Assembly (NCBI RefSeq): GCF_004803475.1
Contig: NZ_SRKY01000001.1
Location: forward strand, 806,001 to 870,000
Reading direction: 5' to 3'
DNA: 64,000 nt
DNA from: Aliishimia ponticola
Lineage (GTDB): Bacteria; Pseudomonadota; Alphaproteobacteria; Rhodobacterales; Rhodobacteraceae
In this document: one piece after another, positions 46,664-56,900 of the stretch
Layout of the letters: each line of letters opens with the position of its first letter
Position numbering within the stretch: the first letter of the stretch is position 1
Notes under the pieces: model-generated
What the model was told of the DNA's origin: nothing
The model's input: only the letters and a program-made list of their open reading frames with translations
Database searches by the model: none
Program-made: the position numbers and the translations under genes

Positions 46664-49084
46664 TTACGCGCGCAGCCGCGCCCCGTCCGGATCGAAGGGC
46701 GGCTTGTCAAGAATGCGCGCCTTGTGCGGACGGCCCAAAACCATGATCTCGACCTCGTCCCCCGGTTTCGCCCCGCGCACAAAGCCAAGCGCAAGGCTCA
46801 CACCGACCGTATAGCCATAGGCGCCGGAAGTGACGCGCCCGATCCCCTTTCCGTCCTTGAAAATCGGCTCCCCGCCGGTGGCGTCGGCATTCGACGCCTG
46901 CACATCTGCGTCGTCCAACGCCAGAAAAACAAGGGTTTCGCGCGCCGGGCGGGTCAGCACATCGGCGCAAGCGGCTTTGTTGAGAAACGCCTTGTCGGTC
47001 TTGCACAGCCGGTCCAGACCCACCTCTTGCGGCCAATATTCCGGCGAATATTCCCGGCTCCACGAGCCGTAACCTTTTTCGATCCGCAGGCTCATCAATG
47101 CGCGGCTGCCCACCGGACCTGCCCCGAATTCCGCGCCCGCCTCGATCACCGCATCGTAAAGCGCGCGTTGATCTTCGGTTTTGCAATGCAGCTCCCACCC
47201 CAGATCACCGGTGAAAGAAACCCGCAGCGCCAGGCACGCGATCCCCGCCAATTCGATCTGTTTGGAGCGCATGAAGCGGAAATCTTCGGTATGCAAAGAG
47301 GTGTTGGTCAACCGCTGCAAAATCTCGCGCGACTTGGGACCGGCCACATTGAACCCGCAAATCTCTTTTGTCCGGCTTTCGAAAATCGTGCCATCGGGCA
47401 GCGGCACCGCATCGAAGAACCGCTTGTGATAATGCTCCGCCATGCCGGAAGAAATGATCCAGAACTCATCCTCCGCCACGCGCGTCACGGTGGCATCCCC
47501 CGCGATCCCGCCGCGCACCCCGATAAGCGGCGTCAAGCAAGACCGGCCTATCTCGCGCGGCATCCGATTTGCAAAGACCGCGTTCAGCCAATCCTCGGCC
47601 CCCGGTCCTTTGCAAATATATTTTGCAAAGTTGGAGATATCGATAATCCCGGCCCGCTCGCGCAGCATACGGCATTCTTCTCCGACTGGCGCCCACCAGT
47701 TCTGCCGCGTGAACCCGTCCGTATCCTCGACCCCCGGCGCGTCGGCGAACCACAAAGGATGTTCCCAGCCATAGTTCAGCCCGAACACCGCCCCCAGCGC
47801 CTTCTGACGCTCATAGGCAGGGCGCGTGCGCGCGGGGCGCCCGGCGGCGCGTTCTTCATTCGGAAAGTGGATTTTGAATCGGTGCGCATAGGCGTCCTGC
47901 ACCCGCGCCTTGGTAAAGGCCTTGTCCGCCCAATCGCCGAACCGCGCCATGTCCCACGCGAACATGTCATAGCGCATCTCGCCCTCGACGATCCAATCCG
48001 CCACCATCAGCCCCATGCCCGCGCTTTGCGAAAAGCCCGGAATGATCCCGTTGCAGCAGAAATAGCCTTTGAGTTCCGGCACCGGACCGAGGATCACGTT
48101 GGAATCGGGCGACCAGATCATCGGGCCGTTGATCACCCGCTTGATACCGGCAGTGCCGACCACAGGCACCCGGTCGATGGCGCGCAGCATGTTTTCTTCG
48201 ATCCGCTCCAGATCGTCGGGAAAGAGATCATGCGCGAAATCAAGCGGCGTGCCCTCTTCGGCCCAGAACCGCATGTCCCGCTCATAGGCACCGATCAGCA
48301 GCCCCTGCCCTTCCTGCCGCAGATAATATTCGCCGTCACGGTCCGCGACCGACGGCAACCGGCGATCCATCGCGGCGATTTCCGCGATGGTTTCGGTCAC
48401 AAAATACTGGTGCTCTGTCGGTTGCAGAGGAAGTTCGATCCCGGCAAGCGCCGCAACCTCGCGCCCCCAAAGGCCAGCGGCATTGACCACCCATTCGGTA
48501 TGGATATCCCCTTTGGGCGTGCGCACGATCCATGTCCCGTCAAGCTGCGGGTCGGTCCCTGTGACCGGGGTAAATCGGTGAATCTCGGCCCCGGCCTTGC
48601 GCGCGCCAACCGCATAGGCATTGGTGACGCCCGACGGATCGACATTGCCGCCATCGGGTTCCCACATGATGCAGCGAATGCCGTCGAAATTGACCAATGG
48701 GTGCAGGCGTTCCGCCTCGGCCCGGTCGATTTCATGAAAGTTCATGCCGTATAGCTTGGCCTTGGCCGCTTGCAGACGCAGCTGGTGTTCGCGGTCCTCT
48801 GTCTGCGCCAGATACAGCGATCCGGGCTGAAACACGCCGCAGGACTGGCCCGTTTCGCTTTCCAACTGGTTGTACAGCGTCATCGTATAGTGTTGCAGGC
48901 GCGAGATATTGGCGCTGTCATGCAGCCCGTGAATATTCGCGGCGGCGTGCCAGGTGGAGCCCGAGGTCAGTTCGTCCCGTTCCAGCAAGACGACATCGGT
49001 CCATCCCATCTTGGTCAGGTGATACAGGATCGAACAGCCGATCACCCCACCGCCGATTACCACGGCTTTTGCATGCGTCTTCAT
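46664..49084 (-). CDS. FAD-dependent dehydrogenase with GcvT domain (dimethylglycine/sarcosine dehydrogenase-like)
   Basis: 806 residues. The N-terminal DAO domain has VVIGGGVIGCSILYHL. STWHAA near residues 43-48 corresponds to the histidine that holds FAD covalently in dimethylglycine dehydrogenases. The middle FAO_M linker is followed by a GcvT aminomethyltransferase domain and its C-terminal barrel (YTVGVSLALGFVRGA). Such enzymes oxidise an N-methyl group and pass the one-carbon unit to tetrahydrofolate. The exact amine (dimethylglycine, sarcosine or another) is not readable. A paralogue is encoded in the opposite direction at 50707. Confidence 0.9.
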   Translation of the reverse strand: MKTHAKAVVIGGGVIGCSILYHLTKMGWTDVVLLERDELTSGSTWHAAANIHGLHDSANISRLQHYTMTLYNQLESETGQSCGVFQPGSLYLAQTEDREHQLRLQAAKAKLYGMNFHEIDRAEAERLHPLVNFDGIRCIMWEPDGGNVDPSGVTNAYAVGARKAGAEIHRFTPVTGTDPQLDGTWIVRTPKGDIHTEWVVNAAGLWGREVAALAGIELPLQPTEHQYFVTETIAEIAAMDRRLPSVADRDGEYYLRQEGQGLLIGAYERDMRFWAEEGTPLDFAHDLFPDDLERIEENMLRAIDRVPVVGTAGIKRVINGPMIWSPDSNVILGPVPELKGYFCCNGIIPGFSQSAGMGLMVADWIVEGEMRYDMFAWDMARFGDWADKAFTKARVQDAYAHRFKIHFPNEERAAGRPARTRPAYERQKALGAVFGLNYGWEHPLWFADAPGVEDTDGFTRQNWWAPVGEECRMLRERAGIIDISNFAKYICKGPGAEDWLNAVFANRMPREIGRSCLTPLIGVRGGIAGDATVTRVAEDEFWIISSGMAEHYHKRFFDAVPLPDGTIFESRTKEICGFNVAGPKSREILQRLTNTSLHTEDFRFMRSKQIELAGIACLALRVSFTGDLGWELHCKTEDQRALYDAVIEAGAEFGAGPVGSRALMSLRIEKGYGSWSREYSPEYWPQEVGLDRLCKTDKAFLNKAACADVLTRPARETLVFLALDDADVQASNADATGGEPIFKDGKGIGRVTSGAYGYTVGVSLALGFVRGAKPGDEVEIMVLGRPHKARILDKPPFDPDGARLRA

Positions 49085-49258
49085 TGCGGCTCCTGCATTG
49101 CTAAGATGGGACGGCTTCGGATCAGACGCGGGCCACCGATCCGGATGCCCGGCCCGGCCTGCCCAATGCGCCTGAAATCATGTTCCATCATGCACGCAGC
49201 CTGCGATGCAGATAGGCGGAAGGATTGCCAAATCGCGACACGCAAGGTCGCGAATTCG

Positions 49259-50575
49259 CTAGGTCGAACGCTCCGTCCCCGCGCGGCCCGCTGCATCGCC
49301 AAGCTTGTCACCAAGCACCGATTGCAGCGCATCGCGGTCCATGTCCCAATCCATCGCATCCAGCGCGCGGTGCAGATAATCGGTCGCGGCTTCCTGCGCG
49401 GCCTCGCAAAGCTCTGTGTCCGGGTGATACATCAACCCGGCAAGCACTTTGAGCAGCCGCTTTTGCACCTCGACCATCTGCGCCCCGTCCCGGTTGATCG
49501 CCCAGAACGCGTCGGAAATCAGTTCGCGCGCATCAAGCGGACGGGCGTGCAGTCGCGGATATGGCGGGCTGTCCTCCGCATCCGTTTCATCGCGGTATTC
49601 GGACAGAATCCGTCCCGACCGGTTGATCACGTCGATGGCCGTTCCCGGATCGTTGATACCAGGCGACAGCGCCTTGGACGCGATCTGAGACATGGTTTGC
49701 AGGCCGAACCGGGGGTCTTGATCAAAGGTGCGCTCGTCGCCCATAACGATGTTTTCGCGCACCAGTTCGGCCAGCTCTTCGCGCGCCTCATCATCGTCTT
49801 CCAACCCGGTGACGCGCACGAAGGGGGTGCGGTAGAACACGAAGCTGCCGATTTCTTCAAGAAAGTAGATCTGCACGCCCATCCGCTCTGCCGCTTCATG
49901 CAGGGGTTCGGGGTGGATGATCTGGATATAGCCGGTTTCAGGCGCCGTGATGACGATGCCATCCTCTGGCGGTGCCCCCGTCAATGGCGTCGCACCGAGG
50001 CACGGCATATCCAGCCGTTCGCGGAACTGGGTGCGGGTGATGTCCTCGACCTGCCGGGCGGAATTGATCAGGCTGCCCAAGGTCTGAAGATGCTGCATCC
50101 AGCGGATCAGCGACCAGACGATCAACGCCAGCACCAGCACAGTCATACAAAACAGCACCAGCGCCCGCTCATCCCCCAGCCATGTTACCTCGCGCAGCAC
50201 AATCGCCGTCAGCGCATAGACATAGGCCCCGATAAAGGTGGCCAGCGTGTTTTGCGTGATCGCGTCTTCGCGGATCAACTGGTGAATACGCGGCGTGAAT
50301 TGCGACGCCGTAGCGTGATAGGTGGACACCATGACGGTCAGCGAAAAGGTCGTCACCGCCAGCATTCCGTTGGCGATCAGGTCCAACAGGCGGTCGGCTG
50401 CCGCGCCGGAGATGCGGCTTTGCCATTCCACGGGCAGCAGCGCCTCGATCCCCTGCGACACCGCGATGGTGACAATGCCCAGAATGCCCATGGCGGTGAC
50501 CCGCACCCATAGCAGGCGCAGATACCCGTGCAGGATGCGCAGGGCCTTTTGGGGGAGTTGAAAAATCTCGCTCAT
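49259..50575 (-). CDS. DUF2254 family membrane protein
   Basis: 438 residues of the DUF2254 family. Four N-terminal hydrophobic segments (VRVTAMGILGIVTIAVSQ, LIANGMLAVTTFSLTVMVSTY, FIGAYVYALTAIVL, LVLFCMTVLVLALIVWSLI) precede a large cytoplasmic domain. That domain contains FDQDPRFGLQTMSQIASKALSPGINDPGTAIDVINR, the strongest family signature. Function is unknown. ATG 50575 was chosen because the earlier in-frame start at 50605 overlaps the upstream promoter region. It lies between two inversely oriented paralogous dehydrogenase genes. Confidence 0.92.
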   Translation of the reverse strand: MSEIFQLPQKALRILHGYLRLLWVRVTAMGILGIVTIAVSQGIEALLPVEWQSRISGAAADRLLDLIANGMLAVTTFSLTVMVSTYHATASQFTPRIHQLIREDAITQNTLATFIGAYVYALTAIVLREVTWLGDERALVLFCMTVLVLALIVWSLIRWMQHLQTLGSLINSARQVEDITRTQFRERLDMPCLGATPLTGAPPEDGIVITAPETGYIQIIHPEPLHEAAERMGVQIYFLEEIGSFVFYRTPFVRVTGLEDDDEAREELAELVRENIVMGDERTFDQDPRFGLQTMSQIASKALSPGINDPGTAIDVINRSGRILSEYRDETDAEDSPPYPRLHARPLDARELISDAFWAINRDGAQMVEVQKRLLKVLAGLMYHPDTELCEAAQEAATDYLHRALDAMDWDMDRDALQSVLGDKLGDAAGRAGTERST

Positions 50576-50706
50576 AGGGTCAGAGCCTAGCGCAGATTGT
50601 CGCAATGCCCAGAGCCAATCGAGGACTGATTACGACCTTGCCCGTCGCATCCGACATTGCGCCGCCCGCGCGCGCCTCGCACAAATGCGAAAACGGAGGT
50701 TCCAAG

Positions 50707-53124
50707 ATGAAAACCACTTCCCGCGTTGTCGTGATCGGCGGAGGCGTCGTCGGCTGTTCGGTCCTGTATCACCTGACCAAGCTGGGCTGGTCCGATGTGA
50801 TGCTGCTGGAACGCTCAGAGCTGACCTCCGGCTCCACCTGGCATGCGGCGGGCGGGTTTCACACGCTGAACGGCGACACCAACATGGCCGCGCTGCAGGG
50901 CTATACGATCCGTCTGTATAAAGAGTTGGAAGAAATCACCGGCATGTCTTGCGGCCTGCACCATGTGGGCGGCGTCACGTTGGCGGACAACCAGGACCGG
51001 TTCGACATGCTGCTGGCCGAACGGGCCAAGCACCGTTTCATGGGGCTGGAAACCGAAATCGTCACCCCAGAAGAGATCGCCAAGATCGCGCCCGTGACCA
51101 ATATCGACGGGATCATCGGCGGTCTTTACGATCCGCTTGATGGGCATTTGGATCCTTCAGGCACGACCCACGCCTATGCCAAGGCCGCGCGGATGGGCGG
51201 CGCCACGATCGAAACCCATTGCATGGTGCAGGAAACGACGCAGCGCGCCGATGGCACGTGGGACGTGGTAACTGACAAAGGCACGATCCACACCGAACAT
51301 CTGGTCAATGCCGGCGGGCTTTGGGCGCGCGAGGTCGGCGCGATGGCGGGTGTTTACCTGCCGCTTCACCCGATGGAGCACCAGTATATCGTCACCGAGG
51401 ACGTGCCGCTGATCCTCGACATGGCCAAGGACGGCAAGGAACATCCGCATGTGATGGACCCGGCGGGCGAAAGCTATCTTCGGCAGGAAGGCAAAGGGCT
51501 GTGCATCGGTTTTTACGAACAGCCCTGCCGCCCTTGGGCCGTTGATGGCACCTCCTGGCAATTCGGGCACGAACTGCTGCCCGACGATTTCGACAAGATC
51601 GAAGATTCCATCGACTTCGCCTATCGCCGCTTCCCCGATCTGGAACGCGCCGGGGTGAAATCCGTCATTCATGGCCCCTTCACCTTTGCCCCCGACGGCA
51701 ACCCGCTGGTCGGGCCGGTGCCGGGGTTGCGCAATTACTGGTCCGCATGTGGTGTCATGGCCGGCTTCAGCCAAGGCGGCGGCGTCGGCTTGACGCTGGC
51801 CCAATGGATGATCGAGGGCGAGCCGGAACGCGACGTGATGGCCATGGATGTGGCGCGGTTCGGCAAGTGGATCAGCCCCGGCTACACCCTGCCCAAAGTG
51901 ATCGAAAACTACCAAAAGCGGTTCTCGGTCTCTTACCCGAACGAGGAACTGCCCGCCGCGCGGCCCAACCGCACCACGCCGATGTATGACATTTTCTCGG
52001 ACATGGGCGCGGTCTGGGGGCAGCAATTCGGGCTGGAGGTCGTAAATTACTTCGCCACCGGCGATGCGCCCAGCTATGAAACGCCGTCCTTCCGCCGCTC
52101 TGACGCCTTTGACGCCACGGGACGCGAGGTACGCGCGGTGCGTGGCGCGGTTGGCATCAACGAGGTGCATAATTTCGGAAAGTTCCGCGTCACCGGACCA
52201 AACGCACGCGCATGGCTGAACCGCGTCATGGCGGGCCGCGTGCCTCAGGCGGGCCGCGTGTCGCTGACGCCGATGCTGTCCCACAAGGGCAAGCTGATCG
52301 GCGACTTCACCATGTCCTGCCTGTCGGAAACCGAATTCCAGCTTACCGCGTCCTATGGCAGCCAAGCCTATCACCAAAGATGGTTCGACCAGAACGCGCA
52401 GGACGGGGTCCGGGTCGAGAATATCTCGGACCAGCGCAACGGCTTTCAGATCGCGGGGCCAAATGCGCGCAAGGTTCTTGCCGCCTGCACCCGCAGTGAC
52501 CTGTCCGATATGCGCTTTCTGGATGTGCGCCGCCTGACCGTCGGCATGACCGACTGCATCGTGCAGCGCGTGTCCTATACCGGTGATCTGGGCTATGAAA
52601 TCTATTGCGATCCGATGGCGCAGCGCCAATTGTGGTGGACGCTTTGGGAGGCCGGGCAAGCGCATGGCATGGTGCCCTTCGGGATGCGGGCCATGATGTC
52701 GCTACGGCTCGACAAGTTCTTCGGCTCGTGGATGTCGGAGTTTTCGCCCGACTACACCGCTGCCGAAACCGGGCTGGACCGCTTCATTTCGTGGAAGAAG
52801 CCGGAAGATTTCATCGGACGCGCCGTTGCCGAGGCTGAGAGGACAGCCCCGCCCGCCCGCACGCTGTGCGCCTTTGAGGTCGATGCCGATGACGCCGATG
52901 TGCAGGGGTATGAGCCGATCTGGCTGGATGGCGATGTGGTCGGGTTCTGCACCTCGGGCGGCTATTCACACCACGCAGAAAAATCCATCGCGCAAGGCTT
53001 CTTGCCGCGGGATCGCGCGACGGATGGGCTAGCGGTTCAGATCGAAATTCTGGGCAAGATGCGGGATGCGCGGGTGATCACCACGCCACTGTTTGACGCG
53101 GATGGTGCCCGGATGCGGTGTTAA
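50707..53124 (+). CDS. FAD-dependent dehydrogenase with GcvT domain, second paralogue
   Basis: 805 residues with the same four-part layout as the gene at 46664: DAO domain (RVVVIGGGVVGCSVLYHL, STWHAAGG for covalent FAD), FAO_M, GcvT and GcvT C-terminal barrel. The two proteins align end to end and share the opening motifs, but differ in loops lining the active site, suggesting a different methylated amine. ATG 50707 follows GGAGG. The neighbouring nucleotidyltransferase gene begins one base after its stop, so the two are likely co-transcribed. Confidence 0.9.
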   Translation: MKTTSRVVVIGGGVVGCSVLYHLTKLGWSDVMLLERSELTSGSTWHAAGGFHTLNGDTNMAALQGYTIRLYKELEEITGMSCGLHHVGGVTLADNQDRFDMLLAERAKHRFMGLETEIVTPEEIAKIAPVTNIDGIIGGLYDPLDGHLDPSGTTHAYAKAARMGGATIETHCMVQETTQRADGTWDVVTDKGTIHTEHLVNAGGLWAREVGAMAGVYLPLHPMEHQYIVTEDVPLILDMAKDGKEHPHVMDPAGESYLRQEGKGLCIGFYEQPCRPWAVDGTSWQFGHELLPDDFDKIEDSIDFAYRRFPDLERAGVKSVIHGPFTFAPDGNPLVGPVPGLRNYWSACGVMAGFSQGGGVGLTLAQWMIEGEPERDVMAMDVARFGKWISPGYTLPKVIENYQKRFSVSYPNEELPAARPNRTTPMYDIFSDMGAVWGQQFGLEVVNYFATGDAPSYETPSFRRSDAFDATGREVRAVRGAVGINEVHNFGKFRVTGPNARAWLNRVMAGRVPQAGRVSLTPMLSHKGKLIGDFTMSCLSETEFQLTASYGSQAYHQRWFDQNAQDGVRVENISDQRNGFQIAGPNARKVLAACTRSDLSDMRFLDVRRLTVGMTDCIVQRVSYTGDLGYEIYCDPMAQRQLWWTLWEAGQAHGMVPFGMRAMMSLRLDKFFGSWMSEFSPDYTAAETGLDRFISWKKPEDFIGRAVAEAERTAPPARTLCAFEVDADDADVQGYEPIWLDGDVVGFCTSGGYSHHAEKSIAQGFLPRDRATDGLAVQIEILGKMRDARVITTPLFDADGARMRC

Positions 53125-53125
53125 T

Positions 53126-53728
53126 GTGACGCAAAGCGACATCCCCATCCTGATCCTTGCGGGCGGTGCAAGCCGCCGAATGGCGGGGCGGGACAAGTTG
53201 ACGGAAACCGTTGACGGCGTCCCGCTGCTGCGATTGCAGGCCGAACGCGCGCTGCGTGTCAGCAAGGATGTTAACGTACTGATGCGTCCGGGAAGACCCG
53301 ATCGCAAACAAGCGCTTGAGGGGCTGGACGTCAATGTGATCGTCAGCCCCCATGCGTTGGAAGGCATGGGGGGATCGTTGCGCACGGGCATCGAGGCGCT
53401 TGACGACAGGCCCTGCGTTCTGCTGATGCTGGCCGACTTAATCGATATTAACGCCCGGGACCTGCGTATGGTTATCGAAGCGCGGACCACCGCGCCGAAC
53501 GCCCTGATCTGGCGCGGGGCGACGCAGGATAACCGGCCCGGCCATCCGGTCTTGTTCGACCGGGCGGTGTTCGCGGATTTGAAACGGCTTGAGGGCGATA
53601 GCGGCGGGCAAGAGGTCATGAAGGCCCACGCAGACCGCGTCGTTCTGGTGCCCCTGCCCGGCGACGCCGCCCGCACCGATCTGGACACGCCAGAAGACTG
53701 GGCACGTTGGCGCGCAGCGCGGGACTGA
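53126..53728 (+). CDS. MobA/MocA-like nucleotidyltransferase
   Basis: 200 residues from GTG 53126. The NTP-transferase loop LILAGGASRRMAGRDKL matches the MobA/MocA consensus, and later LMLADLIDINARDLRMVI and GHPVLFDRAVFADL match MocA. Such enzymes add CMP or GMP to molybdopterin, usually next to molybdoenzyme genes. None is seen here, so the substrate is open. The gene starts 1 base after the dehydrogenase stop. A hairpin follows it at 53756. Confidence 0.82.
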   Translation: MTQSDIPILILAGGASRRMAGRDKLTETVDGVPLLRLQAERALRVSKDVNVLMRPGRPDRKQALEGLDVNVIVSPHALEGMGGSLRTGIEALDDRPCVLLMLADLIDINARDLRMVIEARTTAPNALIWRGATQDNRPGHPVLFDRAVFADLKRLEGDSGGQEVMKAHADRVVLVPLPGDAARTDLDTPEDWARWRAARD

Positions 53729-53755
53729 CCCTGCGCCACTGCCCTGAATGAAAAA

Positions 53756-53777
53756 CGGGGCAGCCATTGCCACCCCG
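53756..53777 (+). terminator. Hairpin downstream of the nucleotidyltransferase
   Basis: CGGGG (53756-53760) pairs with CCCCG (53773-53777); GCA and TGC inside extend the stem with one bulged A. It is followed by CTTTCCTT. Plausible as the terminator of the 50707-53728 transcript. Confidence 0.5.
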
Positions 53778-53830
53778 CTTTCCTTAAAGCCTCAACGAAT
53801 TGGGCCACCCAGCTGCATAATCTGGCTGCA

Positions 53831-53848
53831 AGGGCCGCTTTCGGCCCT
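53831..53848. terminator. Hairpin near the 3' end of the RTX gene
   Basis: AGGGCCG (53831-53837), loop CTTT, CGGCCCT (53842-53848) form a perfect 7-bp stem 78 bases beyond the RTX gene stop. A pyrimidine-rich run (CATTTCTTTC) follows on the plus strand. It may end transcription in either direction. Confidence 0.5.
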
Positions 53849-53926
53849 CACATTTCTTTCAAGGCACGCGCTCCGCAAGACGGAGCAGTTGGCCATTCCC
53901 CACGAACGGCCCACGCCGGCGCGTCG

Positions 53927-56900
53927 TCACATGGTGACGAGCAACGCCTCATGTTTCTTGAGCGACCGGCGCGCAGAGGCATAGGATCCCATGCCCTCAC
54001 GTGTCTTAAGCTCCGGGAACAATTCAAAAATTTCGTCGCGCTGCTCTGCCCCCATAGCCCCGAGTGTCATATCCCCGGGCTGGAAGCTTTCGGTCCACGC
54101 GCCGTCGGACAGGATGACCTCGTGCTGGTCGAACATGATGTGGATGTATTCCACATCGGCCACATCCACGATCTCAACCCCCTCAAGCGCGGTCAGATGC
54201 TTGGCCGCAACCAGGACTTCGCTTTCCTCGAAGAACAATTCCGTCTTCTGGTTGGCGACAAGCACCCGGTGGTTCGGCGACACAAGCATATCGCGTTCCG
54301 GCAGACCGCCCCCAAGCGCACCCGCCCGGATCATGACCGGACGCAAATGGCGGGCCGAGGCCAGATCGGCACCGGACAGCGCCCTGCTGCCAACCCAGCG
54401 GATACGCTGGATGCCATTGTCACGGGTGATCACGCGATCACCGACGCTCAACTCTTCGACGCGACGTTCGCCTTGCGGAGTTGCAATCAGCGTACCGGGG
54501 GTGAAGCAGGGAATGACCTCCTCCACATCGGTGAATGTCAGCGTGCCGGTGCTGGCGCCATTCTGGTCGAAATAGGTGACGAAACCGTCGAAGCCGTTGC
54601 CATTGGCATCCGGCCCGGTGAACGTGACTTCCAGCGACCCGTTCGGATCGGTCGATCCGGTCAGGTCCAGAATGTCGTAGTCATCGCCCGCGCCGCCACC
54701 GTCGACAGTGTCTCCCGCGTTCACATTGGTAAACGTGTCGCGATCCGCGCCACCCGACAGGGTGTCGTTCCCGGTGCCACCATCGATGGAATCGTTGCCG
54801 TCACCGCCAAGGATCACATCGTCGCCCTGACCGCCCAGCAGCGTGTCGTTGCCGATCCCGCCGTCGATCAGATCGTCGTCGATTTCACCGTCAATGTAAT
54901 CGTCGCCCGCCTCACCATAGAGCGCGTCATCGTCATCCGCGCCATAGATCGTGTCATTGCCCGCACCGCCATAGACCGTATCGCGGCCATTATCCGGGCG
55001 CAGATCGGGGCCAAGCGGGTTGGAGCCGTCATCCTCGATGTTGAACTGGTCGAGGCCGAGAACCGGATCATTGCCCGCATAGATCGTGTCGTCGCCGTCG
55101 CCCGCGTAGATCGTGTCTTCGCCTTCGCCGCCAACGATCCGGTCATCACCGGAGCCGCCATGGATCGTATCGTCGTCGATACCGCCATCGATCACGTCAT
55201 TTCCGTCGCCGCCATCGATGAAGTCTTCGTCATCGCCGGTGCGGATCGTGTCGTTTCCGTCGCCGCCATAGACCGTGTCGCGGTCATCATAGATGCCGGG
55301 CGTGCCTTCTTCGCCGGTGAAGACGCCGGGATAGCCTTTGTCGATCAGGAAAGAGCCGTTGCCGGTATTGATGACATCGTCGCCCGCGCCGCCCTGCACT
55401 TCGTCAGAGCCCGCGCCGGTTGTGATCGTGTCATTGCCGATACCGCCATCGACCTCATCGTCGCCTTCGCCTGCGATGATGGTGTCGTCGCCAGCGAACC
55501 CCAGAATGATATCGTCATTCGGCCCTTCACCCGGCAGGATCGCATCGTTGTTGTCGACACGATCGCCTTCCGGGTCGCCGGTGTAGTCCACGTCGATCAG
55601 ATCGTTCCCTGCGGTGCCTTCGACGATCCCGTCAAGCGGCGGGCCGGTGACTTCAACCGTGACCACAGCGTCATCCATCAGACCGTCCGGGTCGGCCACG
55701 GTGTAATTGATCGTCGCGTCGCCTTCGAACCCTTCAGTGGGCGTGAAGGTGAGCGTACCATCGGCATTGATATCCACCGTGCCATTGGGCGACGTGGCCG
55801 CGATGATGGTCAGCGCATCGCCATCCACATCCGTGTCATTGTCCAGCACCGGGATCATCACCGGGGCATCCGTGGTCGTCGCGAAATCGTCCATCGCCAC
55901 CGGCGCGTCGTTCACCGGGTTGACGGTCACATAAACAGTGCCGAAATCCTCATTCCCGTCCGGGTCCGCAACGGTATAGGTGATTGTCGCCGGGCCGTTA
56001 TAGTCGGGCGCCGGCGTGAAGGTCAGCGTGCCATCTGCGTTGATATCGACGGTTCCGTTCGGGCTGGACGCTTCCGTCACAGTCAGAGCTTGCCCGTCGC
56101 CATCGAAATCATTGGCCAAGACGTCGATGACAACTGCCGTGTCCTCATCGGTCACTGCGGTGTCGTCATTTGCAAACGGAGGCGCGTCGCCGCGGTTGTC
56201 GCCCTGGATGCTTTCGATTTCCGTAAAGACAATCGTTTCGCCCGTCGGCGTGCCGGACTCATCTACGAAGACGATCGTGCCGTCGAAACCGTTGCCATTG
56301 CTGTCCGGCGTCAACCCATCGATCACGAACGGCCCCATGCCGGTCAGGTCGAGAACGTCATAATCGTTGCCGCCTGCGCCGCCATCGACCGTATCGCCTG
56401 CGCCGCCGATGATCGTATCGGCATCGTCGCCGCCAAAGACCATGTCTGCGCCAGCTTCGCCGTCGAGGATGTCGTCTCCCGCGCCGCCGTAAAGCGTGTC
56501 GTTGCCGTCTGCGCTGCCTTCGGACACCGTGGTGAAGGCGATATCCGTGACGGTGATGCCGGAATTGGCATTGCCCAGTTGGTCATGCAGGATTTCCCAG
56601 CGTGACACCGGCCCCGGAATGGTCACCAGAACCGAATGGGCCGCGTCCGAATTGGGCGCATAACCGTCATTCAGGCTTGTCGCGGTGTCATTGCCCGCAA
56701 TGCTATCGGTGTCGGACAGGCCGACGTCAGAACCCGCGTCCGACAAAACAACCTCAATCGGATTGCCATCGGCGTCATAGGCCAGAACCTTGACCTGCCC
56801 GCTGCCGTCGATGTCGTTGATGCGGAATTCCACGTCTTCCAGCGGCTGATCGGAGGTCCAGCTATAGACCGCGGAGTTGCTGCTGCCGTTCAGAACGGAT

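Noticed and set aside
53748-53984. 78-residue open frame after the nucleotidyltransferase.
   Set aside because: It runs through two hairpins and into the RTX gene 3' end; no ribosome-binding site or family.
54700-55600. Dense short repeats, checked as a possible CRISPR array or DNA repeat element.
   Set aside because: The repeats are codons for GG-x-G-x-D-x RTX nonapeptides in an unbroken frame; spacing is 27 bases and there are no unique spacers or cas genes.
53951-56605. 884-residue plus-strand open frame opposite the RTX gene (and another at 56636-58282).
   Set aside because: They are antisense shadows of the repeat-rich RTX gene, whose GAT/GGC codons leave the opposite strand open. The translations are repetitive and match no protein family, while the minus-strand frame has clear domains.
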